Positions 48,001 through 63,000 of a stretch of 64,000 bases of DNA are shown piece by piece. The DNA is taken from assembly GCA_003342895.1 (NCBI GenBank), contig PTFA01000081.1, positions 789,167 to 853,166 on the forward strand, read 5' to 3'. The stretch is from Casuarius casuarius (lineage: Eukaryota; Chordata; Aves; Casuariiformes; Casuariidae). Position 1 is the first letter of the stretch. The number at the start of each line of letters is the position of its first letter. The notes beneath the pieces are model-generated. The model was not told the origin of the DNA. It ran no database searches and saw nothing but the letters and a program-made list of their open reading frames with translations. The translations under genes were made by a program, and so were the position numbers.

Positions 48001-51000
48001 GACGTTCAACTACCCTTTGCACTGAATAAGATTCCAACTTCACATGATTTAAGATTTCTCAAAAAGTAGGAATGCATATTGTAACATGCCAATGCTCAAA
48101 ACAGTGCATAGTCACACAGAAAATGACAGTTTTACACTGTTTGCAAAGAAATGGGTGACTCCCTCAGTTTTATTTGAAGAAGCTTCTGCTATGCCAAAGA
48201 CTTGAGTGATGAGGCTGCTATTTATCTATGGAGCTATAATAAAAATTGAAATAAAAATAAGCTACAGAGAATGAGACTGCAAAGTGAGAACTGCACTCCA
48301 GTTCTGCCCAGACTCCAGTTCAACATTCAAACCAACTAAGTCCTGATGAAAACATTTACAAAAGCATTCCCAAAGCATTCCTTGTGCAGGTCTCAGCAGA
48401 ATTATAATAAAACCACTATGAAATTTGCTACAAATGTCAGTGCTGGCCTAAGATTAGCAGAAGTGCTGCATGTGCAGAACTAGAGTCTCGAGGCCTGCGT
48501 AACAAACGGTTGGTTCCAAATGCTGTCGATAGTCTCTTCGCCTGCTCCTACCTGCTCCCAAGCTGCTGGGTTTGGATACGGCTGCGGACTGCTCTTTTTC
48601 GTCACCTGAGCACTTCCTTCTGGTGTGTGCACTGCTGCTGTTAACACTAATTTTCCAAAACTTGCACTGGGGAATGACACACCATGCTACTTGCACACGT
48701 CTGTCTGCTATGGTAATGCTCTGCTGCAAAACCACCCTCGTCCAACTACAGATAAAACCACTACAGAAGTGTAAGAACATGAGGAAAGGTAGCCTTAATT
48801 TATTCCACTTTAAAGTTAATCTTTTTCTGTACTTTTTGGCTACGCATGAGAATTCAATTACTTCTGCAAGATAAGCACAAATAATGTAATCCTTACTTCT
48901 CTGCAGACTGCTGTATCAACGGAGAGATCAGATGGAAACGAACATAAGCTGGTGAGGAGAAAGAGACTTAAATGAGCAATTGTATAAAAAGTGGCAGCTT
49001 TCCAAAGCCAAATATATTTCTACCAGGTTATTCTTTGGTCATGATTTGACCATGACATGACCATGACCAACGAAAATGGTCATTCAGCTACAAGAATATA
49101 GTTTTGCTTATATTAACTCATCACCAAACATCTTCTCATTTCCAGCCCAAAATCCACCCTTAAAAATATCATATACTAGAAAACATAAGGATGTGCTTTG
49201 TAGAACATTAACTCACGTGATGTGACCAATATAAACAAAGGAGACTTCTAGGAAAATCCCACAAAATGTCTCTTTACCAGACCCTGACAGTTGTGACATT
49301 CTGCTTGAAAACAGCAATACATTTTCCACACGTATCTCAATTCCAGGTTGCATTTTTCTCTTTCTGTAGAAGTGACTGTAGTTTTTCTAACTAAACATGC
49401 TTCCTTCATTCTCAAGCCCTGCTCCCAGTCACATATTCTGTCTGCCAAATTCTGTCCATAGTTAAACTTTCAGAAGTCAGTATTTTTCAGTAATTTTAAC
49501 ATGAGGTATCAGCAGTACTTGCTACAGAGTAGTTTACCTGCTTCTCTTCTATCCTGGCTGATAAATATATCAAAAGGACTATGGAAGAGCTGACAGTAAG
49601 AACTGATTTTAAATGGTGAGCACTATTACGCCCTTCAAAAAAATTCCAGCTATTAAAAATAGGGATTTCCTGCAAGGAAAGCCCTAAGAATCTAGGTATA
49701 GCACTGGTGGACCTGCAATTCCAAACAGTCCTCAGAAGAAATGCACAAATTTTGCATGGATTGTCCCACACTATGAAAAAGGCTGTGTCCCTTCCTCCTC
49801 TGATGTACAATTTACATTAGAAATGGCAAATCTCAGGGTTGCCAAAAAAGGAAAATGCAATTTTACCATGCAGCAGTGACCTGAGGCTTGCAAGTCACAG
49901 CTGACTCACCGACCTGTCTTTCCACCCTGTGGGAACATGCATGTACGATGCTGTGCGTAAGGGGAAGCCAATTCACAGTTGGGACTGCTCACATTATTAG
50001 GCAACGCACAAGTTGGCATCTAGATTTTTATGAACAGCCTAAACCAAAAATCTTTCATAGCATTAAACAGCTGCATATCCTTATACCCAGACTAAGACAA
50101 ACCAGAGCCAGGACCGGCAAAAAAACCTAGAGAAACAAGTTTCTGAACGGTTGAGGGAAAAAGAAAAGCAAACAGACTACAGATACTAAGACAAAAGTCT
50201 GAACACACCTTTCTTGTAGTTAGACAAAAAGGAGGGTTATATGTGAAATGGCAGGTAAAGCAGCACTCTCACATGAAACACAAGAGGTAAAAAGTAGCAA
50301 CAAGCCCCACAGCTAACCAACACTACTCAAGTGCCCATTGCGTCAGAGAATTTTTTCTTTTCTTTTTCTTTTTTTTTTGCAGTTTGTGAAGTACACAAAA
50401 TGGAAGCCATTTACCTTTTGGGATTTTGAATTTATCATCCTTCCTGTACCAGAGACAGCCTTGTTGTGTGCTTAGTGTTTTGACAGGATATTCTGTCTCG
50501 GGGCAGTCAGCAACTTTCAAAGCAAAATCAGTGGCTAACAAAAAAAGAAACAAAAAAAAGGGAATTTACTGCATTTCATAGCCACAGCAAGGCCACATAC
50601 GTAGAGGTCATAGAAGTCATGCAGGGTTAAGCAAATAACGTTCCCCTTCTCAGGTGTCTAGAGCTCTCTGTTAGTTCTCACTGACTGCATGAGGCCTGCT
50701 TATGCTTATACAATCTGTAAACTTACACCTTAGAGTCAGTTCTCAAACTTAAACATAAGAGAGTATTAAATAAAATGCAGATGAACATAGCTCCCGTATT
50801 TTTTAATTTACAAAAAAAAGTTAATGTTCAGATGGAAATAAAAAGTGTGTCAAAACCTTAGCAAATTCTCAGATTATTGGGGGAAGATTTCATTCATGCT
50901 CAGGTACCTTACCTATGTATTTGTTCTCTTCTGGAAGGTGTAAATCCTGATTTAACTCAAAGTCACTGGCCCATAAGTCGCTCCAGTATTTGTCAATATC

Positions 51001-54000
51001 TATTAAAAAACATAAAATGCGTTTTGTTCAAAAAATCAATTTTGTTCAAATATTATTCTATTCTCTAGAACAGTCACTTCATCTCTTAGCTTCTACTATC
51101 TCCACAAACATTTGCAGTATGACAGTTTCTTCATGTCATCTGGTTCATCATAATTCTCTCTAAATCCTGTCCTAAAGCTCTCTTGGTGCAGGACCAAAGC
51201 AGCCCTGTTTAAAAGCAAATCAAGCCTGCATGCATTAGCAAATCAACTAACCAACACGCCTCCTCCTTCATTGTTGGTGTTCTTTCCTCTGTTCCGTACT
51301 TGAGCAGCCGCCAAGAGGAGGGCTCACTGCAGTCCCTCCCTCCTAAAACCCTGCTGAACCAGGGAGATGGAATCAACTGATACTAAACAAAGAACAATTA
51401 CACAGTAGGACAGAGCACCTGAGTAATAACGAGGTCGGTTTAGCACTGAGCATCCATTTACCTTCTTTTCTGAGTGGTTGTATTTTGTGTTGTCGGCCTT
51501 TCACTAGCCCTAGCGCATAAATCGGACATTCGCTAAGTTTCTGCTGCTGCTTTACCTTCCACACTGTACTGCGTTCCGAACCACTTCTCTTTTAGGTGAC
51601 ACTGGCCCTCGTTGGCAGCAGACAGCAACACGAGGTTGGCTCTCTGAGGTGTGAGCTGGTTAAGGGCATCAGCAATGATCTGCAAGTTCAAGACAATGCT
51701 TCAGTTCAAATGCAGCTCTGGCTCTGCCTGACCCTGCTAAGAGTTCTTAATCTGAACACATGAAGAACAAGACATTATAAGCTTAAAAAGAGATTTGCTT
51801 TCTGAATAAAGAAAGTGTGATCCAATTAAGGCAAAAAATGCGCCCCAGTAGGCCTACATTTTCTCTTCACCAAAACATACAATCAGAGTTCAAAGAATAT
51901 TTACCTCAGGCTTGTATTCAAACAGGAGCTGGTCTCCTGTCAAAAAGTCCTCCTTCTGAAACAACTGCATGTTCTCACAGAGGCTTTCCACATAGTCAAC
52001 TGGATCTGTCTGTAAATAAATAAATAAAGGTATTTTTCACATAATCAGGAAACTACCAACTTGTATTACTACTGCCAACTTCCTGTGCTGAGAAGAGCTT
52101 GAGTGGTCAGGTATGTTGAACATGGGTTGCAAGCTGCATTTGTTACTGCATTTAGTTTCAGTTATTAAATCAAATATATTTCATAACCATATCTAATGCT
52201 CAGGACTCCTCTGAGGATCCTGAAACATCAGAGACATCATCTTTACAGAAGAAAGAGCCTTTAGCATGTGCTTATAGTCATTAAATCTGCCAAATTAAAA
52301 TCCCAGTAGAATGAGCTCCTTGCCTCTGGGGAACACAAGCAAGTCTAGTGACTGAGGATCTAAAGTGATCTGGAACCTAGGAAAAGCAAGTTGTGGAGCT
52401 GCATGGGCATCTCTCTGACTGTGCTCCTCCCCAGGTTCTCTGAGATGATGTGCATCTGGAGAAGGAAAACACCCTCTTATTTGGAAACAAAAGTACAGAC
52501 TGTCCTTTAGCTGTGTAAGACCTCCTAGTGGAGAGCTTCTTGCTGTGTGCATTTTTTGAACCAGCCAGCATCATACTGTAAAGATTCTGCATCCAGATAC
52601 AGACCACACTCCGCTCTGAAAAGAGGTGTTTGACACATCTGTGTCTTATAAATGTAGTGGAAAACATGCTTACACAACCCAGTCACAAAGGCACACATAT
52701 GCCTCCGCCCCTTGCTTGGTCACTGAAGTCCCTGCGTTGCCAGCAACCTCTTAATGATTACTCAAACTCAACACTATTGAGTGGCCAAAAAGGCAGGAGT
52801 CTTAATAGTGGCTGTTTCCCCAGTGTGAACTGTGAGCGTTTTCTGTGCCCTACCTGATGTGGTCCTGGAAAGTATATATTCTATTAGAGCAGCGTAACAG
52901 TTTTGGGGAAGCACAAAAAGCTAGCTTCGAGTATCAAAAAGAACCAAAAAGACTAATACAAAGCTTTCTGTACTATAGAGCTTCATCTTGATGAAGTCAA
53001 ACTTCAAATGGGACAACATCATTTGCAGTGATAAGAGACTGAACATAAAACTGTGTGCAGGACAACATATGTTCTTGCTATGTCCGACATTAAACAGCCA
53101 GCCTTCAGAGATACTAAGTTTTAGTTGTTCTCTACCGTTATGAGGAAAGCTTTTGCTAGGAGATGCTAGTTGGTTCCAATTTTATAATAGTTGCATTTTG
53201 CTAATGAATTCATAGAAGCTGCATTCTGCTAAAAAAAAGCACATTTAAAAGATGTACTTGTAAATTGGTATAAACTTGCTCCTACCAAAAAATCTACTGT
53301 TCTAATACATACTATTCGGGGTTGTTGGCAGCATTCCTTGCTGTCTGCATCACTTGCAAATACCACTTTCTTCTAGCATGTGAAGGTCACCAAAGACACT
53401 CCATAGTCCTGATCTGCCATTCTGAAGGCAATTACAGATGCAAGGATTTGAAAAAAAACCCCCAGCACTTCTATCATCCTGATGCTCACAGCAGACTGGC
53501 TGGTCTTAGAGTCTCTGAAAAGACTTGGAACATCTGGAAAGAATGTAGATTCCTTTTTATGGTTTACCTATACACCAACAGAAAACAATAGATGCATACC
53601 TGTTCCTGGTAGTGAAATTCATTAGCTTCAATCTTCTGGATTTCTTCCCATATTCTGTAAAGGAAGGAGGAAAAGATAAAAGTGGATTTCCTCCATCACT
53701 CCACCACATTTATCAAGAAACTGAAAAAAAGCAGTCTTCCAGGAAAGACATCAAGAGTGAGTTTCTCTACAGCGACTCTTTCAGGTAAAAAAACTAGGTT
53801 TTTTACACATGTACAACTCCTTCCATCCAAACATCTTAAAGCATTTCACAATTGGCACCCGGTAGGTAACTTTCTGAAGAGCAACAGACATAACCACAAA
53901 TTGTCAAAATCTGATATCAAATTAACATAAAGGCTAACACCAGAACACCACATTCCTGACTTCCAGAGACCTGTTTTGACAGCCGCACTTTATTATGATT

Positions 54001-57000
54001 TATTTAAATCAATGCAACCTTACTTTTTACACCTTACATTTACACTACTTCAGCTTAATAAAATTAAGAATTGGATCACAAGAAAAATCAATCTAAAAGC
54101 TCCAAGAAGCAAGAATAAACATTTCACAAACTGGTTTTTAAACTTATATGAAGTTAAACTGATACATCTTTCCCACCAAAAAGTGCACACACTACAAATA
54201 AAAGGCTAATGGAGAGGACAATCTCAGCAATAGCTGATGTGATGTCAGATTCTTACCTTTTATCTGGCCCTCTTTTCTGCAACATCTTCAGATACTGAAA
54301 TACAACATGGGCAACCTGCAGACAGAAAGGAACTGATTAGCTTTTCCAGACATTAGGAAAACAGTAAGAAAATCAAGCTGCAGTAAACCGTACCTCATAG
54401 AAGTGCTTATAACCTTCATCAGTCAAAGTCACAGAAATGCTGAAGATGGAGTAAGTAGAGTTCTGTTCAAATCCTGTCTCACCATTTCCTCCATATAATG
54501 CAAGAGCCCAAAATCTATGGAAGAGTTAAACACCCATTACCCATTTCAGCTTTACTTAAGTTTAATTGCAATTAGCATATTATAGCTTTACTTCTATGGT
54601 TTCCAATCTGTTTATAGTTTACACAAAGTTTTTCAGCTAAGATGTGAACTCTAGGATACAGAATTTAAGACAAACAGTCAAAAAGCTAAGCTATCTTTGA
54701 GAGAACTCTTAAAAATCAGTCACAGATGCCATAGACCAAACACAGATCAGAAACCACTTATTTCTTACTTGGGGCTATTCTCAGCTTTAAATAATATCAT
54801 TACAAAATGCTGATATAAAAAGGCCGACTTGGCCTGATTATATTTATCTTCGAAAAAATAGAGTTCATTTTAATTTAATCATAGTAAAGCATTAAATTAC
54901 TATGCTTGAAAAAATACATACTTTTTCCTAAGAAAAGAAAGAACACTGCCTTTGCCTTCATGTCCCACCAACCAGGAAATATAATGAAGTGGCTTCACTC
55001 TAAAAAAAAAAAATGAAGGAGGTTAAATGCCAGAAGGTAATACTTACCACAGGAAGAACTCAAATCACTACACAAATGACTATAATATATGCTGTTTCTT
55101 CATGAGAAGTATTCCATTTACTGATAGCATTAAGATAACAATTTAGAGATGTGGGAGTTCAGAATATGACAACTGATATGAGTCAGTGAGGAATGACATT
55201 AAATTGGTTGTATGCCAGTCCACTGGATTTATGCAAGAACTGTAAACTTAATTCATTTTAAGTGCATTCCCCATACTGAATGAAAGTCAACTGTAACACA
55301 AATAAGTAAGAATCTTTGGTTTGTTGTGAAAGTCAGTAAAAATATTCGCAATATAAACATTGCACAAGGAAAACGCAGCTCCGCCTTACCTGTAATACTG
55401 CTCTTGTGGAGGAAGTGCCCAGGTGATACTCAATGAATGAACTTTCCTGATTGGAACAACTGAATAGAAAGAAATTTAACGAATGTAAATACATGATTAG
55501 CAGTAAATAAGAAATTTTACATAATGCAGAAAGAGAGGTGAAAAATTATTCAGGACCACTTAGAGCTATTCTACAAAGTATCTAGATCCCTGTAAAACAC
55601 ACAGGAAATATGAACCTGTATATTCAGAACTTTTTGACAAATCTGCTTTACTCACCTCTGTAAAGCTTGTGAAATTCTGGTGTGTCAAAAGGCTGAGTCA
55701 GATGGCCAAAGCTCGGTTTGGGTAAACCACTTGAAAGGAAAATTAAAGTGTGGATGTTAGTGGCAGGGATTCAAGGCTGCGCTGAGATAATCACAAGAAG
55801 GTTAGCATCCATAGGGCTGGAGTGACAGAGGCGGGACCCCAGGCAACCAGAAAATGCTTCTTAACAAAGGTGCAACCCAGGATCCGCCCAGTCCAAACTG
55901 GAAGGGAACCTGGCATTCACTTGCGCTCTGCCCACACAACAGAGCTTACTGGTAATTACCCAAGATTTAGGTCATCAACTCCTCCCTCTCCTTCTGTCCA
56001 AGGCAGCAGCAGCACAAGGCTTGCTTTTATAACAGGGGAAGCCAAACACAGTAACAAGCTTCTTGAGCTGGCCCTAGGTTCACAGAAGCCTGCGGGATTG
56101 CCTTGCAGAGGAGGAGGAACAGGAGAAGGGCAGGGGTGGGGAAAGACAAATGTGGCTCTATGTGGCATTAGATCTTCACAAGTGCATTCCCACCGCAGAA
56201 ATAAGGATCTTGCAAAAGCAGAAAATGAAAGGGGAAACAAAATGCTTTTCAAGTTAGGAAAGTTTTTGCAGAAATCACACTTCAGACAGCACACTGGAGT
56301 GAATTAAAAAAAGATCAAGTCCTAATCAGTTGGCACTCTAAAGATGACACTTAAATTCCTCTTCAAGATACCACCTTAATTTATTTTGCTGATAAGTATT
56401 TTTGTCACAAAACAAAGATAAAAAATAGAAAATGATCCTCTATGTTTGAATGGTTCTATCATAAAATTAAGACATTGGCACAGACTAAGCAAACACTACT
56501 GCAAGTCAGCGCCACACAGCTTGCAGGCTAAATAACTGCTATGCCCAAAGTCTTCCTGAAGCAATTAAAGCCAGTTTTTAATTTTCCAAGGTGCACTTTC
56601 TGGATGAGGATAAACAAATATTAAATAACACCTCCAGTAAGGGATTTTTTTTTAAAAACTGTCATTTTGAATACTGTACCCAGAAAATTCTACAGTTTGT
56701 AACATCATTTTGCATCAGAAGAATCTTACTTATTTGGGATCTCAGAGAAGATTTCTGTCACCCACTTTTCCAGTGTATCCAGTGTTTCTAATAAGGAGAG
56801 AAAGAAGAAAGTTAGAAATTAATTTCCTGAAAATTTAAGACGGATTATTTATCTTCCCTCACCAGCCAAGTTACTTTAAAGAGGCTGCAAGTCAGCATAT
56901 TTTAAAATTGGTAAGTTATAAATTATAAGCTTCAAAGCTCATTTGAACCAATTCTTAAAATTCACTAGACTATACGTTTGGTCACACCTCTGTTTTTTTA

Positions 57001-60000
57001 TATACTTCCAGTACCTCAAGGCTGAGACAATTGGGATTTAAAGCTTGGTACCATCTGGTATGACTGTGAGAAAGAACTACCAACTTAGGAATCAGCAAAA
57101 TCACCAGAACATGCTAGATCAATTCCATCACTCCAAATCCAGTGCATATACAGCAGTTTGCGCACCTAAGCACAACCCTGCAGTGCTAAGAACTCCATCC
57201 CCCCATCCTCTTTTCTAAAGGAAATGTGTCGAGAACTAGAAGTTTATTTTTTAAAAACAACCAATCAGAGAAGAATGTACAAACAAGAATTCTGTATTCA
57301 AAAAGTGATGCTGTATGTTAAAAAAAAAGAAAAAAAAAAGAAAAGGAAGGATTCAGGGTATGTTTTTCATTTTAACAGAGAGAAAAATAAAGTTGACCTG
57401 CATGGCTATCAGTTCCCATGCATTTCTTCTCAATGACCAGAAGAAACAACAGCACAATCCATTGCTATGTAAACGATTATTAAAGAGACAGTCAATGCCC
57501 TAAGACGTTTACAGTCTAGACAGAAAATAAAAGGGTAGAGAAAAAAAGAATTACCCCCTCCCTTTTACAGATGGGAACTGCAATCAGTTTTAGGCATTCA
57601 ATAAAACACAAACCGAACCTGAATGTACTCAGCTATTTATTTTCAGCACAGCTCTCAAGTACATGCTTAATTTCTAAGCAATTTATATCTTTTTAGTCTC
57701 AGAAGAAACTAACTACAGGTTTTAAGTGCTTTGCTGAAATGAAAGCCAAGGCCATTTGCACAACGCTTTTCAGTCTATGGGGAAACAGTCTTAGAACCAC
57801 AGTTTTCCATATAGGAATGTGTTTTATTTTAAAGCCTCTCTTGAAAAAGACCTATACAAAGGAGCAAGACAACAGGGACACCCAGTCTCAGTTTCTCCAT
57901 CATTTTCTGTGCAGGTTCACTGTTGACTGCAGGAAAAGCAGCAGTATTAAGTCATTTAAGTGGTATGATCCTATGTTCCTACAAGTGTTTGTTTAAAAGT
58001 ATACCTTTGAGACTTCACCCCCACGTTAATCTGGAACCCGTTCATCAGTTTCAGTTAAAAATTTCTCAAGAAGTGGCAGGATGACAGTAACACAGCACAA
58101 TTGCATAAGCCTCCTTTCATGTGGAAAGGAGGCTAAAATCTACATATAAACACCTTCTGCAGGACAGGACAATCCACTCAAACGGCTTGGGCTACAGCTA
58201 AGCTGGAGCCAAAACCACTACTCCAAAGACAGCAAAGAGCTTGCTTTTAAGGAACAGCTGGTGTTACCTTTAGACTGGACAACTAAAGTCATATAGTGAG
58301 CAGAGTAATGACGCTGCCAGAAGTCCCTCAGTCTGGTGTAGGTATCAATGTTATTCATTTTAGGCTCATGTTTGAGTGTATCTGCATTACCTGTAAATGT
58401 AAAAAAGTGGTTAGTCATCTAGATCCTGGCTATGTCAAAGCCAGATATACCTGGAATTTCTTTTCCTGCACTGTCACGGAGTTTACGCCCGGATTCCTTG
58501 TACAAAAAGAGGTCCCATGTATGCATGTATGTGGAATGGAGGAAAGAACAGCAAGTTTTAGTGTCAGCTGTTGACAAAGCTGAACGCATGCCCACAACCC
58601 ATTAACAGGAGCTAGAATCTCTACAGTAAGCACATCAAAAATAATCATTAGAAATTCGGAGTTAAAGGAATGTTAACTGAAATTTAACTTCTTCCAATTT
58701 CTAGTTCCTATTTTAAGTGCAGTTGATATTTCTATGACAAGAGAGGACAAAGTACTTCTGTACATCAGATCACCCATACTGCGTACTACACAGCTCTTTG
58801 TGCATGTTGCCAGCTGTTCTTTCACCCATGCAACTTTCAAAACAGAGGAGGAAAATAGCATTTAAAGAAGGAGGAAAAATATGATGTTTAGTATATGTCA
58901 CTATAGGACTTCAAAAAAATTATCTACATTTCAAAGCTGTCCATCTCTATTATCCATCACACTCTGCAATTTATTCCTAGCAGCATCATGAGCGTGAGGA
59001 AACTAAGACTGTTTGGAATGTATGGTCCAGGATAGGAAGGTCAAATTTCCATTTTACTCCACTCGCATGCTGCTTCTGCAACCTCAACAATGAAATATTT
59101 ATTTTGAAAAGCTTCCTTAGTTTCAAATCCAGAAATACTTTATCTTTCCAAGGTATTTTAATAGAAAAAACAAGCTTAAGCAAGACAGAGATGACTGAGA
59201 GAACACTACCTTTACACTAACAAGAAGTTACAACGATTATAAGCCTAAGGCAACCTAGCTTTAACGTCAGCAAAAAGCAGTACCAGAATGAAAAGTATCT
59301 TAAATGAAGGCAGCTGCTTTTATTCCCAAGTGCCACACTTAAATGAAAAGTGTCCTCATACATTTGAGCAAGCCAACTTTGCTGTGATAACGCCTCTTAA
59401 GTTAGTGCATCTTTTAAGTTGAAAATTAAAATGTTATCACCATTTTTATAGCATTAATACAGAACTTACCCCAAAAAAACTTCTTCATAGGATGTCCAGG
59501 CCTGGCGAGACTTCCAAACAGCATCTCCTTTCTGTTTGCATCAGAGGGTCTTGCTAGCTGATACTCTGTTAATTTAAAGAATTTGCAATGTCATGCATCA
59601 AAATTTGAGGTCAGGTTCCCATGCAAACCAAAACCACTTTGAAAAGGAGACATACCACACAGACATAGCCTGGAATATCTTTGTTCTGCTGGATGATGAA
59701 GGATAAGAAATACGACTTGCTAGCAATAATCAAAATAAAAAGTCAAGAGAAGAAAAAAACCTTAGTTCATTTCTGAGAAGCAAAGCAAGGGATAAGGAGA
59801 GGAAGCATGTAAAGCCCAAATCTGTCCTGTCTGAACGCTCTCAAATTCTGTTAAGTTTAATAGGAATACAAGACCATCAATTTTCTACAGTCAGGCCCTG
59901 CAGGAAGGGCCAGAGAACAATTACAAATCTCCTTCTCTCTTACATCACATAATACAACTTCTACCAAAATAGTGAAATCAGAAACTGAAAGCTGAGCAAG

Positions 60001-63000
60001 AGAATTTCCAACATTGCAGTTTCACAGTCAGTTTACACTGATCTGAATACAGGCATCCACCAAAAAGCAAGAATTCACCCTCTGCAACTGCATGTTCCTG
60101 CTCCTGTCTTTGCTGGTAATAAGAATCATGCAGAGCAGAGCTGAAAACTAATTCTTTTGTCTGGGTCACACTGCGGCCAGTTCATCAAGCTGACACAGTT
60201 TACTGGATGTCAATACAACAGAAGGAGTGGAACTGCATAATGAAGCTAGAGTAAGTGAAGTGAAGGTTAGTTTAAGCTGTTGAAGAAACTATACCTGAAA
60301 TTACAAGAAAAATCCCTGTTTATATTAACACTTCTTTAAATTCCAAGACCCAATTGCCTGCTTTTCCTTTTCAGTGAAAAAATGAGGAAAAAGAAAAACT
60401 TGGATTATATATTTGAACCTGTTAATATATCTGCCAATAGCAGCTTTTTTCTCCAGACCATCTTTAAAAATTCACTTTTAAGTATTCATTATATATTGTA
60501 CAATAAGTGAACATTCATTTCTAAGCCAGGTTCAATTTCCTTCTGTGATTCAGAAACACGTGAATTTGTAGTTATTACAGGTGTTAGGGTTAGGAGACAA
60601 AAGTAGAATCACCCCTATGCTCCGTACTACCTCCACAGAGGGCTGGCGAGAGCAGTGGGACTAGGCTGGAGCTACAGGCATGCTGTTGGCCAAAAAGTAC
60701 CCATATGCTCCTTTAATTGTCTTACTGATTGCTGCCAAACAACCTAAAATAATTAACTTCTGATTAGAGAAATGAGATGGTAAATTCTCTCAGTGATGGC
60801 AGTTCAGTGTCTCTCCCCTAAACATCTGCTGATACCCACAAAATTGAAACAGAAATCTAAGAGTTTAATCCCTCTGTCAAGCTGAATGAACTATGACAGA
60901 AGGGTTCAAAAGGGGAACCAAAAAAAGAACAAACAGTGTTGTCATATAGGCATCATTTCTTTAAGATGGGCTAAACAAACAGATAAAAGAAACTCTTACC
61001 ACTGTCTACGGCCTCAACTTCTCGATCTATTGCATCCCTGATCATTAGTGGGTGAATAAAGAATTGTGCCCACCTATGAAAGAGAAAAATTCATATGCTT
61101 TTCTTCAGTGTTTATTAAACTAGGACAAAAACAAACAAAAAAACAACCAACACCTACTATTTTTAGTTTATAAAGTTGTTTGACTTATTACAAATTATGT
61201 AATTCTGGACCGTATTGTCTTAAGGAAAGATAAAGCCAGTTCTGTGATAGCGTCAAAAACCAAAGGGCAAGGCCCCTGCTCCATAACGTGGGAGTGAATT
61301 GGCTGGATACGGTAGGATATAATACTGAAGGATGCAGGGTTATCTGCCTTTACATCCTGAGAATGATCATACCAGATCAGACAAGTGATCCATCTAGTCT
61401 GGTTCCTGTCTCCAACAGTGTGGCCAGTATCAGATGCTTCAGAGGAAAAATGCAAGAATCCTCAATTGTTCATTATGAACAACATGACCATAGGGGAAGT
61501 TTCTTCCTAACTCCAGGCAACAAATTGTTGATTTATGCCCTGAAACATAAGTTTTTATATCCATTACAATTTTATTATCTAATACAAATGTGAATGTTGT
61601 TTTCCAGATACATGTTTTCTCCTGTACCCTTGGAGAACAGAACAACAGAAAGGGACAGGTAGCAGTGACTGGAGACTCTGTGTAAGGCTGCCAGATAATC
61701 TTTCTATTTTATCTGTATTATTTTTAATGCTGCACTGAACTTATTGAAGCAAAAGGTTAACAGGAGTATGTTACTGACTGAGTTCTACGGCTACGTGATC
61801 CATTAAACTAAAGACTATTCCCTTCTACTGATTTGAAATGTGATATCTTTCAATTTCTTTAGCTCCAAAATTGCTTGAACAAGCAGAAATCATCAGCAGC
61901 ATCCACCTATCTTCTCTGTATGACATGTTATTTTATAGAACTCCTAATTTCTGTGTTTCCCTTCCACTAAGTGAACTCTACTGACACATCACAATAACAT
62001 TTTTAGGTTCTTCTGCACTTTCAAATTTCTAAAAGCTGGACTAATCTGTAAACGAAAGCTGAATTTGGCCCAATACAGACGATTTAAGCAATACTTGGTA
62101 AAATGTGCACATACCAGTTTTTGGCTTCATCGGAGGAATGCATTTTACTGAAAGCACATTCACAGTGGAGTCTACTCTCCTCCTGAGATGTTTCACAGCA
62201 TCAAGCATACTCAGTTGACATGCCCCCATGAACAAGTAATTTCCTTCCTTCCTTCACAGAAGGCTGCTAATCTGACAGGTGTTGTCTAGGTACAGGTGTT
62301 GTCCTAACATAGCCCATAGTACAAATGAGCAAGTTAAATACTTCCTGGCACAAGATACATACTTCGCTGAATAACCTGCATTGCTGAATGTATCCTTTCG
62401 AGGCACACATTGTAACATAACATTCAAGGATTCCCCTCCTTGATAAACTGGCTTTTAAAAAAGAAACAAAAAAACCTCCTCCATCCAGATAGGCAGGTCA
62501 AAGGATGAGTCACTAAAGATCCTGAGGTCACTCCCCCTCCGAGCAGTTGTCACACTGACCAGTAACTTTGATGACAGGAGAACTCTTAAGAGTGGTAAAG
62601 CAATCAAAAAGCTATGTGCATTAAGACATATGGTTCTCACGCACAAATTCTATGTAATCATACAGCAGCTGTATAGCCACTAGCTCAAAAAACAGTAAAA
62701 TATCCAAAGCGAAATTGTATTTCCTTATGTTCAGTATGCTCTGCTGTAGTACAAGGACATATGCAAGTTCAGCAATGGCATTAATCACCCCAAAATGAAG
62801 AACTGAGCAGTTACACTCAACCTCTGGAAACACATACAAACATTGATTAATAGCTAACCACCATTTCGGAGAAGTTACCTATCAAGAGCTTCTTTGAAGT
62901 ATTTCCTCTGCACATCAAACTGGAAGACTGTCCGCTCACAGTCGGTTGAAGCATTGTCACTGCCCCCATGTTTCTTCAGGAACGCATCAAACCCATTCTC

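Larger units (their letters stand above)
46470..50414 (-). other. NRDC: NRDC introns
   Basis: Introns 46470-47617, 47769-48896 and 48949-50414. They hold a (TA)11 tract at 46529-46550, an imperfect inverted repeat at 49035-49070 and a T/C-rich tract at 50351-50388. Confidence 0.6.
55730..62878 (-). other. NRDC: NRDC 5'-side introns
   Basis: Introns 55730-56729, 56788-58267, 58391-59469, 59566-60999 and 61074-62878. They contain a purine-rich A/G tract near 57319-57350, a perfect 11-bp stem-loop at 58108-58134 and an old interspersed repeat at about 61355-61600. Confidence 0.6.

Noticed and set aside
50351..50398. Long pyrimidine tract plus TTGCAG on the plus strand resembling a strong acceptor
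   Set aside because: It is antisense to NRDC, and the sequence after it has no conserved plus-strand reading frame.
55822..56307. 161-codon open frame on the plus strand (and a 112-codon one opposite)
   Set aside because: It is intronic and antisense to NRDC, with no recognisable domain and no splice or poly(A) context. Such open runs are expected in GC-richer introns.
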